From: Acidobacteriota bacterium
GTDB lineage: Bacteria; Acidobacteriota; Thermoanaerobaculia; Gp7-AA8
Direction of reading: 5' to 3'
Assembly (NCBI GenBank): GCA_019242175.1
Contig: JAFAVZ010000183.1
Coordinates: forward strand, 1-34,716
DNA: 34,716 nucleotides
Below, one piece after another: positions 15,478 to 23,166 of this stretch (positions are counted from its first letter, which is position 1; each line of letters starts with the position of its first letter). Under the pieces are notes generated by a model, which searched no databases, was not told where the DNA came from, and was given only the letters and a program-made list of their open reading frames with translations. Made by a program: the position numbers and the translations under genes.

Positions 15478-15975
15478 CTCGGCGATCGCCGCATGCCGAG
15501 GCGCCCACGCCTGCCACACCGCCGCACTCCACTCACGCACTTTCGCCGCGTGATCCTCGGCCAGCGCGACATCAGACACGTTGATCGTCCAGTCGACATT
15601 CGGCGGTTCGAAGTGCGGCCATGCCTCGGTGCGCTCGACCATGCGCTGCAATCGCGGCGGCACATCTGTGGGCTTCACGTTCTTCTCGATCACCAGATAC
15701 AGGCCGACGAGGTGGACGTCGACCGACTTGTCCGGATGCGGCCCGCCCGCATGCTGCGCCGCGTACGCGTCGACGGTGAGCTGATGCACCTGCCCGAAGA
15801 GCGCCGCGTTTCCGTACTCGTTCGCCAGCACCTCGGTGTACACGCTCCAGCACTCGCGCGATATGTTGTAGTAGCCGCCCGGCGGCAGGTTCTCGCGGCG
15901 CGGCATCACGAGGCCGCAGCCGGGGCAACGCGCGTCAGACGCCGGCGTGGACAAGATGGCCGCCCTCGCCCACAT
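15454..15975 (-). CDS. DUF5946 family protein
   Basis: 173 aa from the ATG at 15975. A TTG at 15954, preceded by GAGGG, is an equally good start and would begin just before the conserved part. The N-terminus has a Cys pair (ARCPGCGLVMP), followed by ISRECWSVYTEVLANEYGNA and VDVHLVGLYLVIEK, matching the DUF5946 pattern. The function is unknown; the CPGC pair suggests a metal site. Its start overlaps the stop of the upstream methyltransferase, so the two are probably translated together. Its last codons are part of a perfect hairpin. Confidence 0.8.
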   Translation of the reverse strand: MWARAAILSTPASDARCPGCGLVMPRRENLPPGGYYNISRECWSVYTEVLANEYGNAALFGQVHQLTVDAYAAQHAGGPHPDKSVDVHLVGLYLVIEKNVKPTDVPPRLQRMVERTEAWPHFEPPNVDWTINVSDVALAEDHAAKVREWSAAVWQAWAPRHAAIAELALRTEA

Positions 15976-16783
15976 GGAGACCGTCCGCGCGCTTCGCGAA
16001 GTAGCGCTCGTTGATGTCGTCGCCACTCAGGTCTTCGATGTGATGGAAGCCGACGTCGAGCAGCAGCTCCTGCAGCTCGGCCGGATGGAAGAACGTCTTC
16101 CACGGCTCGCCTGCCGCCGCGACGCGTTGCGCGATCATGTCGAAGGCGAGGCGACCGAGGAAGGAGAGCTCGCTGCGCGGGATGCCGTAGTCGAAGGCGA
16201 CTGAAGTGCCGGTCGGCAGCGACGCGATCGCGCGCAGAGTCGCCTCGACCGCCGTCAATTCGAGGTACGGCACGACGCCGAGCCACGCGAACACCGCGCG
16301 CGCCGTGAAATCGAAGCTGCTCTCCGCGAGCGCCTCGCGAATCGACACTTCGCCGAGATCCGCGGCGATGTACGTGACGTTCGACGGAACGGGGATGCCA
16401 CGAGCTTCGACGCGCCGCCGCTTCTCGGCCTGGGTCGCGGGATGGTCGATTTCGAAGACATGCACGGCATCGAAGGGATTGCGATAAGCGAAGGTGTCGA
16501 AGCCGGCGCCGAGGAGGACGTATTGCGTGACGCCCTGGCTCGCGGCGGTGGCGAGAACGTCTTCCGCGAACCGGCTGCGCACGGAGAGAAACGCACGCAG
16601 GAAGCCTCCCGCGCGAACACGATCGAGCATACCCGGCTCGGTCGTGATGCGCTCCGCGTCCTCCGGCTCGAGGATGCGAAACGCCAACGGATCGACGAAG
16701 ACCGGCGGGACGTCCAGCAACTGATGCGCCGCCCGCCGCTGCGCCACCCGATCCGCCGTGCGGCTCGCGATTCCCCGTTGCAT
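15935..16783 (-). CDS. class I SAM-dependent methyltransferase, leucine-carboxyl-methyltransferase-like
   Basis: 282 aa from the ATG at 16783. Motif I reads QYVLLGAGFDTFAYR, and a second motif, VHVFEIDHPATQAEKRRR, contains the acidic ribose-binding residue. FDFTARAVFAWLGVVPYL corresponds to the active-site stretch of the bacterial LCMT/TIGR00027 family. Bacterial members methylate small-molecule or polyketide-type carboxylates or remain uncharacterised; the substrate here is unknown. The gene ends inside the start of the DUF5946 gene, implying linked function. It is divergent from a decayed methyltransferase of a different type, 13 bp away. Confidence 0.88.
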   Translation of the reverse strand: MQRGIASRTADRVAQRRAAHQLLDVPPVFVDPLAFRILEPEDAERITTEPGMLDRVRAGGFLRAFLSVRSRFAEDVLATAASQGVTQYVLLGAGFDTFAYRNPFDAVHVFEIDHPATQAEKRRRVEARGIPVPSNVTYIAADLGEVSIREALAESSFDFTARAVFAWLGVVPYLELTAVEATLRAIASLPTGTSVAFDYGIPRSELSFLGRLAFDMIAQRVAAAGEPWKTFFHPAELQELLLDVGFHHIEDLSGDDINERYFAKRADGLHVGEGGHLVHAGV

Positions 16784-16796
16784 GGGGCTGAGTCTA

Positions 16797-17048
16797 TGGC
16801 AGACGGAGATAAAGTCGCGCAAATGCACTGGAGCGAGATCCCCGGCTGGTTCCAATGGCGATCCGCACAGGAAGAGGCCGTCCGCCACTTCGGGGCAGTC
16901 GCTTCGTCGAAGTCGGCAAGTACCGCTGCCGCCGCCTCTGCTCCCTCGGCGAAATCGTGCAGCAGAGCGGCAAGACACTCACGGCCGACGAGCGCGAAGA
17001 GTGCGCGAGATCGCTCAGGCGGCGTTCATCCGCAAAGTGTCATCCTGA
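16797..17048 (+). pseudogene. decayed, internally deleted class I methyltransferase
   Basis: Three pieces lie in different frames. The first is MADGDKVAQMHWSEIPGWF continuing to EEAVRHF. The second, from about 16890, is RGSRFVEVGKYRCRRLCSLG, a methyltransferase motif I (FVEVG) with a corrupted glycine loop. The third is VREIAQAAFIRK, which reads into VSS and a stop. The whole is about a third of a normal length, so the middle has been lost as well as frame. The last codons, GTGTCATCCTGA, belong to the type-1 palindromic repeat. I see no way for it to make a working enzyme. Confidence 0.7.
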
Positions 17049-17134
17049 GGCGCGAAGACGCCGAAGGATCCCCGGCCTGGACGCGTCACGCCCGCACCAG
17101 GAGATCCTTCGCCGTCTTCGCGGCTCAGGATGAC
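17039..17134. repeat. type-1 palindromic repeat, copy C
   Basis: Outer arms are GTCATCCTGAG and CTCAGGATGAC; inner arms are CGAAGGATC and GATCCTTCG. It forms the 3' border of the methyltransferase remnant, supplying that remnant's in-frame stop. The unit is related to the copies at 6642, 6938 and 27458 but diverged in the loop. Confidence 0.85.
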
Positions 17135-17300
17135 ACGCGGCTTCGCAGTGCGGCGCGCGTCGCACCGCGTCCTCATTGATGTAAAGCCCGAAACGCTTCA
17201 TCAGCTGAGCGAACATCATCAGCTAGGCCGGCGTCGACTCGATCACATAGGGCTTTCTCCTGCACCGCCGCAGCTCGGGGAACGTGTCCGGCGAAATCAT
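17135..17300 (-). pseudogene. possible gene remnant downstream of the GGDEF-EAL gene
   Basis: From an ATG that overlaps the GGDEF-EAL stop (ATGA), the minus strand reads 25 codons ending RKPYVIESTPA and TAG. Beyond the stop, in the same frame, it continues with MMFAQLMKRFGLYINEDAVR until the type-1 repeat begins. Both halves have coding-like composition. This looks like an old gene with an in-frame stop whose 3' part was replaced by the repeat. The family is not recognised. Confidence 0.3.
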
Positions 17301-19072
17301 GACTCCAGCAGCGTCGTGAACTCGCTTGCGGGGAGCGGGATCGAGAAATAGTGGCCCTGCATTTCGCGGCAATCGTGCCCCTTCAGGAAATCGAGCTGCG
17401 CCTTCGTCTCCACGCCCTCCGCCACCACCCGCAGGTTCAATCCGTGCGCGAGTTGGATGACCGACCGCACGATCGCGGCATCTTCCACGCGGTCGGGGAG
17501 GTCCTCGACGAATGCGCGGTCGATTTTGAGCGCGTCGATCGGGAAGCGTTTCAGGTAGCTGAGCGACGAGTGGCCGGTGCCGAAGTCGTCGATCGCCACG
17601 GAGATGCCGGTCTTGCGCAGCGTCGTCAGGATCTGCAGCGTCAGCTCCACGTTCTCCATCGCCACGCTTTCGGTGATCTCCAGCTCGAGGCAACTCGGAT
17701 GCACGCCCGATTCGGCGAGCGCGGTCTCGATCGTCTGCACGAGCGACTGGTCGCGGAACTGGCGCGCGGAGATGTTCACCGCCACGCGGAAATTCGGCAT
17801 CCCGCGGTCGCGGAAGAGGCGCGCCTGGCGACACGCCGTCCGCAGCACCCAATCGCCGATCACCACGATGAATCCCCGTTCCTCGGCCACGCCGATGAAA
17901 TCCGCGGGCAGGATCAGGCCGCGTTCGGGATGGTGCCAGCGCAGCAGCGCTTCCATGCCGATGATGCGCATCGTCCGGACGTCGATCTGCGGCTGGTAGA
18001 ACAGCTCGAACTCGCCGCGTTCGATGGCGACGTGCAGGCCGCTCTCGAGCGTCATCCGGTCCTGCGTCGACCGGTTCAGCTCCTGCGTCGCCATCTGGTA
18101 CATGTTCCGCCCCTCGGCCTTCGCGCGGTACATGGCGTTGTCGGCGTTCTTCAGCAGCGTCTCGGCGTCATCGCCATCGTCGGGATAGAGCGTGATGCCG
18201 ATGCTCGTCGTGACGTACAACCGATGGCCGGTGACGTCGACCGGCTCGGAGATCATGCGCAGCACTTTCTGCGCGACCACCGCCGCATCTTCGCGTTTCG
18301 CGAGCTCCTGAAGCACGATCGTGAACTCGTCGCCGCCGACGCGCGCCACGGTGTCGCCTTCGCGCACCGAAGCCTTCAGCCGGTTCGCCACCTGACGCAG
18401 GAGCGCGTCGCCGATGGAGTGGCCGAGGGAGTCGTTGACGAGCTTGAAGTGATCGAGGTCGAGGAAGAGCACCGCGACCAAACGCGACCGGCGTTGGGCG
18501 AGCGCGAGGGCGAGCGTCAGATGTTCCTGAAACAGGCGGCGATTCGCGAGGCCGGTGAGCGCGTCGTGATACGCCTGATATTCGATCTGCTGTTCGGCGG
18601 CCTTGCGCTCCGTGATGTCGCGGATGAGGCCGATGACACCGGCGATCTTGCCGCGCGAGTCGAAGTGGGGGCGATAGATCGCCGAGACCCAGCCGCTGCG
18701 GTCGGTGCCCGGCACCCAATAGTGCACATCGGGTGAGGAAACCATCTCGCCTGCGAGCGCGCGGCGGAGGAGCTCGTCGACGTGCTGCTCGCGGATGTGG
18801 GGAAAGATCTCCGGCGCGAAGCGGCCCATGACCTCATCGGCGGCGCGGCCGGTGAGCTCTTCCATGAAACGATTCCACACCCGATAGCGGAGATTGCGGT
18901 CGTAGACGACGATTCCTTCGCCGGCGTTCTGGATGATTTCCGTGGCGAACTGATTCGTTTCGCGCAGCTCTTGCTCGGCGCGGATCGCCTTCACCTGGCG
19001 GACGATGATGTAGATCGCCACGACGAAGAGGGCGATCGATGCCAGGAGCTCGGCCGATTGCATCGGGGCCAT
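17297..19072 (-). CDS. membrane PAS-GGDEF-EAL protein (c-di-GMP turnover)
   Basis: 591 aa from the ATG at 19072. One N-terminal membrane helix (about 8-27) is followed by a PAS domain (about 43-155, ending GLIRDITERK). A GGDEF domain (about 165-325) has an intact GGDEF (246-250) and an RxxD inhibitory site, REGD at 237-240. An EAL domain (about 345-590) has EALLRW (EAL at 374-376), NISARQF, ELEITES, DDFGTGHSSL, KIDRAFV and AEGVET. All main metal and catalytic residues of both halves are present, so it could make and degrade c-di-GMP, with direction set by PAS input or product inhibition. The PAS ligand is unknown. It is divergent from the 19215 gene with a 142-bp gap that should hold both promoters. 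Confidence 0.93.
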   Translation of the reverse strand: MAPMQSAELLASIALFVVAIYIIVRQVKAIRAEQELRETNQFATEIIQNAGEGIVVYDRNLRYRVWNRFMEELTGRAADEVMGRFAPEIFPHIREQHVDELLRRALAGEMVSSPDVHYWVPGTDRSGWVSAIYRPHFDSRGKIAGVIGLIRDITERKAAEQQIEYQAYHDALTGLANRRLFQEHLTLALALAQRRSRLVAVLFLDLDHFKLVNDSLGHSIGDALLRQVANRLKASVREGDTVARVGGDEFTIVLQELAKREDAAVVAQKVLRMISEPVDVTGHRLYVTTSIGITLYPDDGDDAETLLKNADNAMYRAKAEGRNMYQMATQELNRSTQDRMTLESGLHVAIERGEFELFYQPQIDVRTMRIIGMEALLRWHHPERGLILPADFIGVAEERGFIVVIGDWVLRTACRQARLFRDRGMPNFRVAVNISARQFRDQSLVQTIETALAESGVHPSCLELEITESVAMENVELTLQILTTLRKTGISVAIDDFGTGHSSLSYLKRFPIDALKIDRAFVEDLPDRVEDAAIVRSVIQLAHGLNLRVVAEGVETKAQLDFLKGHDCREMQGHYFSIPLPASEFTTLLES

Positions 19073-19214
19073 CAGTTTCCATGACAGCGAAGGCCGGAGC
19101 AACAGAAACTTTGGGAAATTCGCGCGTCTTAGAAAAAACGGAGCCGGCGGTATTGATTGGCCAAGCCGCTGCGACACTTGCTGTCCTCTCGCACGTCCCG
19201 AAGGAGGGAAGGAA

Positions 19215-19763
19215 ATGAAGACCGCCGTATTCGCCGCCTTGCTGCTCGCTGCGCCCACGCTTTTCGCTCAATATCCCGATCAGGCCCGCGACCTCCGCGA
19301 CGCCCAGCGCCTCCTTGGCAACCTCTTCCAGCAGCTCAAGCCCGCGTTGGATGACGCGCAGCAAACCGCCGACACGCTCGCGTTGATCGCGTCCGTCCAC
19401 AAGACGCTCGTGGAAGACCCGCCGCTCATGGCCGTCGACAAAGCGCTGGAGCGGATGGCGGACTTCATCGAAAGGGCGGAGAAGGCGGGCAAGCCGCTGT
19501 CGCGCGAGAACTTCCACGCGATCAAGCTCGTGCAACAACTCCTCAGCGACACGAAGCTCGGCCCGCAGCCGCCGGACCTGCTGCCCATCCGGGAGAAGAT
19601 CCATCACGAGAACCTCTCGGAGCTGCAACGCCGCGTCGTCAATAATCAGGGAACGCTGCAGAGTCTGAAGGAAAGCCTGCAGCGGCTGGACTACGTGTTG
19701 AACGAAACCATCACCGGTTCCACGCGCGCGGTCGGCGCATCGGTCACAATCTCCAAACCATGA
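19215..19763 (+). CDS. secreted helical protein, unknown
   Basis: 182 aa, preceded by AAGGAGGGAAGGAA. It has a signal peptide (MKTAVFAALLLAAPTLFAQ). The rest is almost entirely helix-forming, with heptad-like leucines (RDAQRLLGNLFQQLKPALDD; LQSLKESLQRLDYVLNETI), suggesting a coiled-coil or helical bundle in the periplasm. I recognise no family. Its stop overlaps the start of the DNA glycosylase (ATGA), an odd pairing of an exported protein with a DNA repair enzyme. Confidence 0.8.
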   Translation: MKTAVFAALLLAAPTLFAQYPDQARDLRDAQRLLGNLFQQLKPALDDAQQTADTLALIASVHKTLVEDPPLMAVDKALERMADFIERAEKAGKPLSRENFHAIKLVQQLLSDTKLGPQPPDLLPIREKIHHENLSELQRRVVNNQGTLQSLKESLQRLDYVLNETITGSTRAVGASVTISKP

Positions 19764-20275
19764 CGTCTTACTGCGACATCGCCATCGACCATCCGTTTCA
19801 CGGTCCTTATCACGACAAGGAGTACGGCTTCCCCGTTCTCGACGACAACGCGCTCTTCGAACGGCTCGTGCTGGAGATCAACCAGGCCGGCCTCTCCTGG
19901 CTCACCATCCTCAAGAAGCGCGACGCGTTTCGCGAGGCATATGCCGGCTTCGACATCGCGAAAGTCGCGCGCCTCTCGCCGGAGAAATTGCTGCAGCACG
20001 ACGGCATCATCCGCAATCGATTGAAGGTGAACGCGGCGATCGAGAACGCGAAGCGGTTGAAGAAAATGGGCTCGTTCGCGCAGTGGCTGGAAGAGCATCA
20101 CCCGTTGACGAAGGACGAGTGGGTGAAGCTGTTCAAGAAGACGTTCGTATTCACCGGCGGCGAGATCACCGGCTCGTTCCTGATGTCGATCGGCTATCTG
20201 CCCGGCGCGCACGACGAGCATTGCCCCGTGTATCGCAAGGCGCTGCGGGCGGGGGCGCGGTGGAAGTCCGCGTAG
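19760..20275 (+). CDS. tag: DNA-3-methyladenine glycosylase I
   Basis: 171 aa. It removes 3-methyladenine from alkylated DNA in base excision repair. The helix-hairpin core has LEINQAGLSWLTILKKRDAF, the family's most conserved stretch, with the Glu that recognises the base. A zinc snap is formed from Cys5 and a nearby His (HGPYHDKEYG) together with the C-terminal His/Cys in AHDEHCPVY. The length is close to the E. coli enzyme. It is translationally coupled to the secreted protein upstream and overlaps the DUF192 gene downstream by 16 bases, so all three form one unit. I see no DNA-damage operator. Confidence 0.92.
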   Translation: MTSYCDIAIDHPFHGPYHDKEYGFPVLDDNALFERLVLEINQAGLSWLTILKKRDAFREAYAGFDIAKVARLSPEKLLQHDGIIRNRLKVNAAIENAKRLKKMGSFAQWLEEHHPLTKDEWVKLFKKTFVFTGGEITGSFLMSIGYLPGAHDEHCPVYRKALRAGARWKSA

Positions 20276-20508
20276 CGAACACGTGGTGGTCGCGTTTCCG
20301 TGGATTGATCGGCGATCGGGATCCGCGTCCGCTGCTCATTCCGCGCTGCGCGTCGGTGCATACGTTCTTCATGCACGCGCGGATCGAGATCCGTTTCCTC
20401 GACGCGGAGGAACGGGTGCTGCGCGTAGTGGAGCGCGCCAAGCCGTGGCGGTTCTATTTCGGGCCGAGAGGAACGGTCTCGGTCTTGGAAGTGCCGCTGG
20501 TGCGGTGA
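20260..20508 (+). CDS. DUF192 family protein, short form
   Basis: 82 aa from a GTG inside the end of the glycosylase gene. It begins MEVRVANTWWSRFRGLIGDRD and continues with CASVHTFFMHARIEIRFLD and EVPLVR, the three conserved strands of DUF192. Many members carry a signal peptide or are longer; this one lacks both and is a minimal form. The function is unknown. Overlap with tag implies linked translation. Its TGA is followed directly by GCGGGC, the start of a degenerate type-3-like sequence. Confidence 0.8.
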   Translation: MEVRVANTWWSRFRGLIGDRDPRPLLIPRCASVHTFFMHARIEIRFLDAEERVLRVVERAKPWRFYFGPRGTVSVLEVPLVR

Positions 20509-20531
20509 GCGGGCACGACTCGCTGCGTTGC

Positions 20532-20633
20532 ACGTAGGGCCGGCTCTCAGCCGGCCGCAGTCAAGAATGATGCGGCGGGCCTCGCCCGCCGCGACCGTGC
20601 TTCCCGGGGCCGGCTAGAGAGCCGGCCCTACGT
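20532..20633. repeat. type-2 palindromic repeat, composite form
   Basis: Outer arms are ACGTAGGGCCGGCTC and its complement, ending GCCGGCCCTACGT. An extra inner hairpin, GCGGCGGGC / GCCCGCCGC, lies between them. The right arm holds the last codons and TAG stop of the Rieske oxygenase on the minus strand. A near twin is at 31077-31180. It sits between convergent genes and may act as a two-way terminator. Confidence 0.88.
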
Positions 20634-21684
20634 TTCCGGTGTTGGAGTTGCTGAGGAACTCCTGATACAGCGAGTGAAAGTGATGCACGCCGTTCTCCCG
20701 CGCGGGTGAATAGCGGCCGCGGTCGTAAGTCTGCGACTGCAGTCCGCGTTGCACGGCCTCGCAGATCTCGATGTCTTCGATCTGGATCTCGTCGCTGAAC
20801 GAAACGGTCTCCGCGACCGGCGCCGACTCGGGATCCTTGAAGTACCACTCGAAGATCGTCAGCGTGCGGTGCGGGCCGAGCGGCAGGATGAGATTCGTCG
20901 AGAAGTTGTCGGGATAGACGTTCAGCATCAGGTTCGGGAAGACCCAGAAATAGCGAACGTCGTCCTCCCCTTCCGTCAGCCGGATGCGTTCCGCGCGTTT
21001 CACCGGCGCGTCCTGCAGCGAGTGGAAGCGCCGCGTGTACGTGCGGTAGCGCGGATAGTCGAGCTCGCGGAACAGGCCGGGATGCACGATCGGGATGTGA
21101 TAGCCCTCGAGGTAATTGTCGACGTACACCTTCCAGTTGCAGTCGAGCTCCCAATCCTTGCGCGCGGCGAGGCGGAAGCCGGTGTAGTCGTGGCGGGCCA
21201 TGTCCGGGATGATCTCCCCGAAGTAGTCGCGCAGCGACGGCCCGTTCGGCTCGAGGTTGACGAAGATCAACTCGTTCCAAACCTCGACCCGGAACTTCGG
21301 CAGCGCGAACTCGGCGCGGTCGAAGCATTGGATGCCGTCCAGCTCCGGGGTGCCGAGAAGGCGGCCGTCGAGGCTGTAGGTCCAGCCGTGATAGCCGCAT
21401 TGCAGCACGGGCCGCCTCCCCTCGCCTTTCGCGATCGGTCCGGCGCGATGGCGACAAACGTTCGACATCGCCCGCACCTCGCCGTCCTGCCCGCGCACGA
21501 TCAGCAGCGGCTCGTCAGCCACGGTCGTCGTGAAGAACTGTCCCGGCTCGCGCACTTTGTCCGCGTGGCCGACGAGCTGCCACGTCTTGCCGAAGACGGA
21601 CCGGTTTTCCTCCGCGAGCACGGCCGGGTCGAAGTAGTAGCGCGACGGAATCGTCGAGGCGTATTCGAGGCGTGGATCGATCAT
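20614..21684 (-). CDS. Rieske non-heme iron oxygenase, alpha subunit
   Basis: 356 aa. The N-terminal Rieske domain has CRHRAGPIAKGEG ... LQCGYHGW, a complete C-x-H ... C-x2-H [2Fe-2S] site at about residues 76-98. The catalytic domain has DNYLEGYHIPIVHPGL, giving the two iron-binding His and the bridging Asp. The general type is the ring-hydroxylating oxygenase alpha family, which also includes choline/betaine/carnitine-type monooxygenases; the substrate is not evident. No reductase or ferredoxin gene is adjacent. Its start overlaps the permease stop (ATGA), so permease and enzyme are one operon and the permease may import the substrate. The C-terminal residues NVGPAL and the stop are encoded by a type-2 repeat. 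Confidence 0.9.
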   Translation of the reverse strand: MIDPRLEYASTIPSRYYFDPAVLAEENRSVFGKTWQLVGHADKVREPGQFFTTTVADEPLLIVRGQDGEVRAMSNVCRHRAGPIAKGEGRRPVLQCGYHGWTYSLDGRLLGTPELDGIQCFDRAEFALPKFRVEVWNELIFVNLEPNGPSLRDYFGEIIPDMARHDYTGFRLAARKDWELDCNWKVYVDNYLEGYHIPIVHPGLFRELDYPRYRTYTRRFHSLQDAPVKRAERIRLTEGEDDVRYFWVFPNLMLNVYPDNFSTNLILPLGPHRTLTIFEWYFKDPESAPVAETVSFSDEIQIEDIEICEAVQRGLQSQTYDRGRYSPARENGVHHFHSLYQEFLSNSNTGNVGPAL

Positions 21685-23003
21685 GATGCTTTGCGGGAGC
21701 GCACGAGCAGATAGACAGGGTAACTGACGCAGAGGATGCCGAGCGACCACAAGCTGTTCGTTCGGTCGCCGATCACCGCTCCGATCAGGAACGCGACGCT
21801 CGCGAGCAGCGCGATGCCCGTCGTGAACGGATGTCCCCACGCGCGATAAGGACGCACCGCATCCGGCTCGCGCCGGCGTAGAACGAACAGCGTCGCAAAC
21901 GACAGCGTGTAATTCGCGACGAAGAAGAAGGCGAGCTTCGCGATCACGTTCTCGAACGTGCCGGTGACGATGAACGCAGCACCGAGCACGCTGCTGATCA
22001 GCAACGCGATGTCCGGCGTCCCGCCTTTGTTCACCTCGCGCGCACCGCGCCAGAACAGCCCGTCGTTCGCCATCGCGAACAACACGCGGGGTGCCATGAG
22101 CACGTTCGAGCTGACGGCGCTCAACAGCGCGACGATCATCACCACGCGGATGATCAGATCGCCGCTCGGCCCGAACAGATGTTGGGCTACGACGCCCGCC
22201 GCGAGCTTCTCGCCGGCGATCGTCCCGAGCGGCACGACGCGCAGGAATCCGACATTGATGAGGAGGTAGATCGCGATCACGGAGACGATCCCGCCGGCCA
22301 TCGCCTTCGGGATGTTCCGACCGGCCTCCTTCACCTCTTCGGAGAAGTAGATCACCGCGCTCCAGCCGTCGTACGTATAGATCACGGCTTGCAGCGAGAT
22401 GATGAACGCGAGGAGCAGCGAGCCTTCGCGCTCCGGCTCGAACGACGTCTCCATCGGATTCCGCGCGCCGAGCCAGAAGCACGCGCCGATGAGGAGCAGC
22501 AACACGAACGCCTTCATCGCGCTCGTCACGTTCTGCGCCGCGCTCCCCCACTTCGTGCCCATCCACTGGATGACCGTCAGCACGGCGACGCAACCGAGCG
22601 CGATCGCTTCGATCGAGCGGAGTTGGGGGAAGAGGACGATCGCGTACTCGCCGACCACGATCGATACCGCGGCCGTGGTGCCGCACGTCGAGATCCAGTC
22701 GCTCCAGCCGACGATGAAACCCATGTAGTCGCCGAGGCCGTGGCGGACGAAGACGTATTGGCCGCCGGAGCGCGGCACCATCGTGCCGAGCTCGGCCAGC
22801 GCGTTTGCGCCGAGGAGGGCGTAGAGGCCGCCGATGATCCAGACGGCGAGGAAGAGCCAGAAGGTGGGAAGCTCGGAGGCGATGATGCCCGGCGTGCGCA
22901 GGATGCCGCCGCCGATGGTGTTCCCGATGGTGACCGCCAAACCGAACGTGACGCCGAGAACGGCGAAGAGTCGGTGTCGCTCGGAAGCGGACGGGACCGG
23001 CAC
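21681..23003 (-). CDS. APC-family amino acid/amine permease
   Basis: 440 aa from a GTG at 23003. The first membrane segment reads FGLAVTIGNTIGGGILRTPG, the conserved unwound TM1 motif (GxGIxxxPG-like) of the APC superfamily. About twelve hydrophobic helices follow. The expected role is proton-coupled or exchange transport of an amino acid or amine. It is the first gene of an operon with the Rieske oxygenase (ATGA overlap), which suggests the imported amine or amino acid is the oxygenase's substrate; that is inference. TACACT ends 11 bases before the GTG and could be its -10 element. Confidence 0.9.
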   Translation of the reverse strand: MPVPSASERHRLFAVLGVTFGLAVTIGNTIGGGILRTPGIIASELPTFWLFLAVWIIGGLYALLGANALAELGTMVPRSGGQYVFVRHGLGDYMGFIVGWSDWISTCGTTAAVSIVVGEYAIVLFPQLRSIEAIALGCVAVLTVIQWMGTKWGSAAQNVTSAMKAFVLLLLIGACFWLGARNPMETSFEPEREGSLLLAFIISLQAVIYTYDGWSAVIYFSEEVKEAGRNIPKAMAGGIVSVIAIYLLINVGFLRVVPLGTIAGEKLAAGVVAQHLFGPSGDLIIRVVMIVALLSAVSSNVLMAPRVLFAMANDGLFWRGAREVNKGGTPDIALLISSVLGAAFIVTGTFENVIAKLAFFFVANYTLSFATLFVLRRREPDAVRPYRAWGHPFTTGIALLASVAFLIGAVIGDRTNSLWSLGILCVSYPVYLLVRSRKAS

Positions 23004-23019
23004 GGAGAGAGTGTAAAAC

Positions 23020-23040
23020 GGGCCGGCGCTTGGCCGGCCC
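23020..23040. terminator. perfect 8-bp hairpin upstream of the permease
   Basis: GGGCCGGC and GCCGGCCC enclose a 5-base loop. It lies 17 bases upstream of the permease start codon on the minus strand. Its position could overlap the -35 region or end transcription from the adhesin-like gene before it. Confidence 0.4.
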
Positions 23041-23050
23041 GAATTTTCTG

Positions 23051-23162
23051 GTGAGCGGGCGTCTCGCCCGCGACCGGCGGACGTCTTCGTCCGGCGGCGG
23101 GTGCACCTGTACACGTACCGCGACACGAGACGTGTCGCGGCTGCGGGCGGGACGCCCGCGCT
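23051..23162. repeat. type-3 hairpin array
   Basis: Four consecutive hairpins lie within 112 bp: GCGGGC/GCCCGC (23055-23071), GGACG/CGTCC (23079-23092), CCGCGACAC/GTGTCGCGG (23118-23140) and GCGGGCG/CGCCCGC (23143-23159). The first two match the element at 10114 in order and shape. It fills the gap between two minus-strand genes. Confidence 0.7.
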
Positions 23163-23166
23163 CCGG

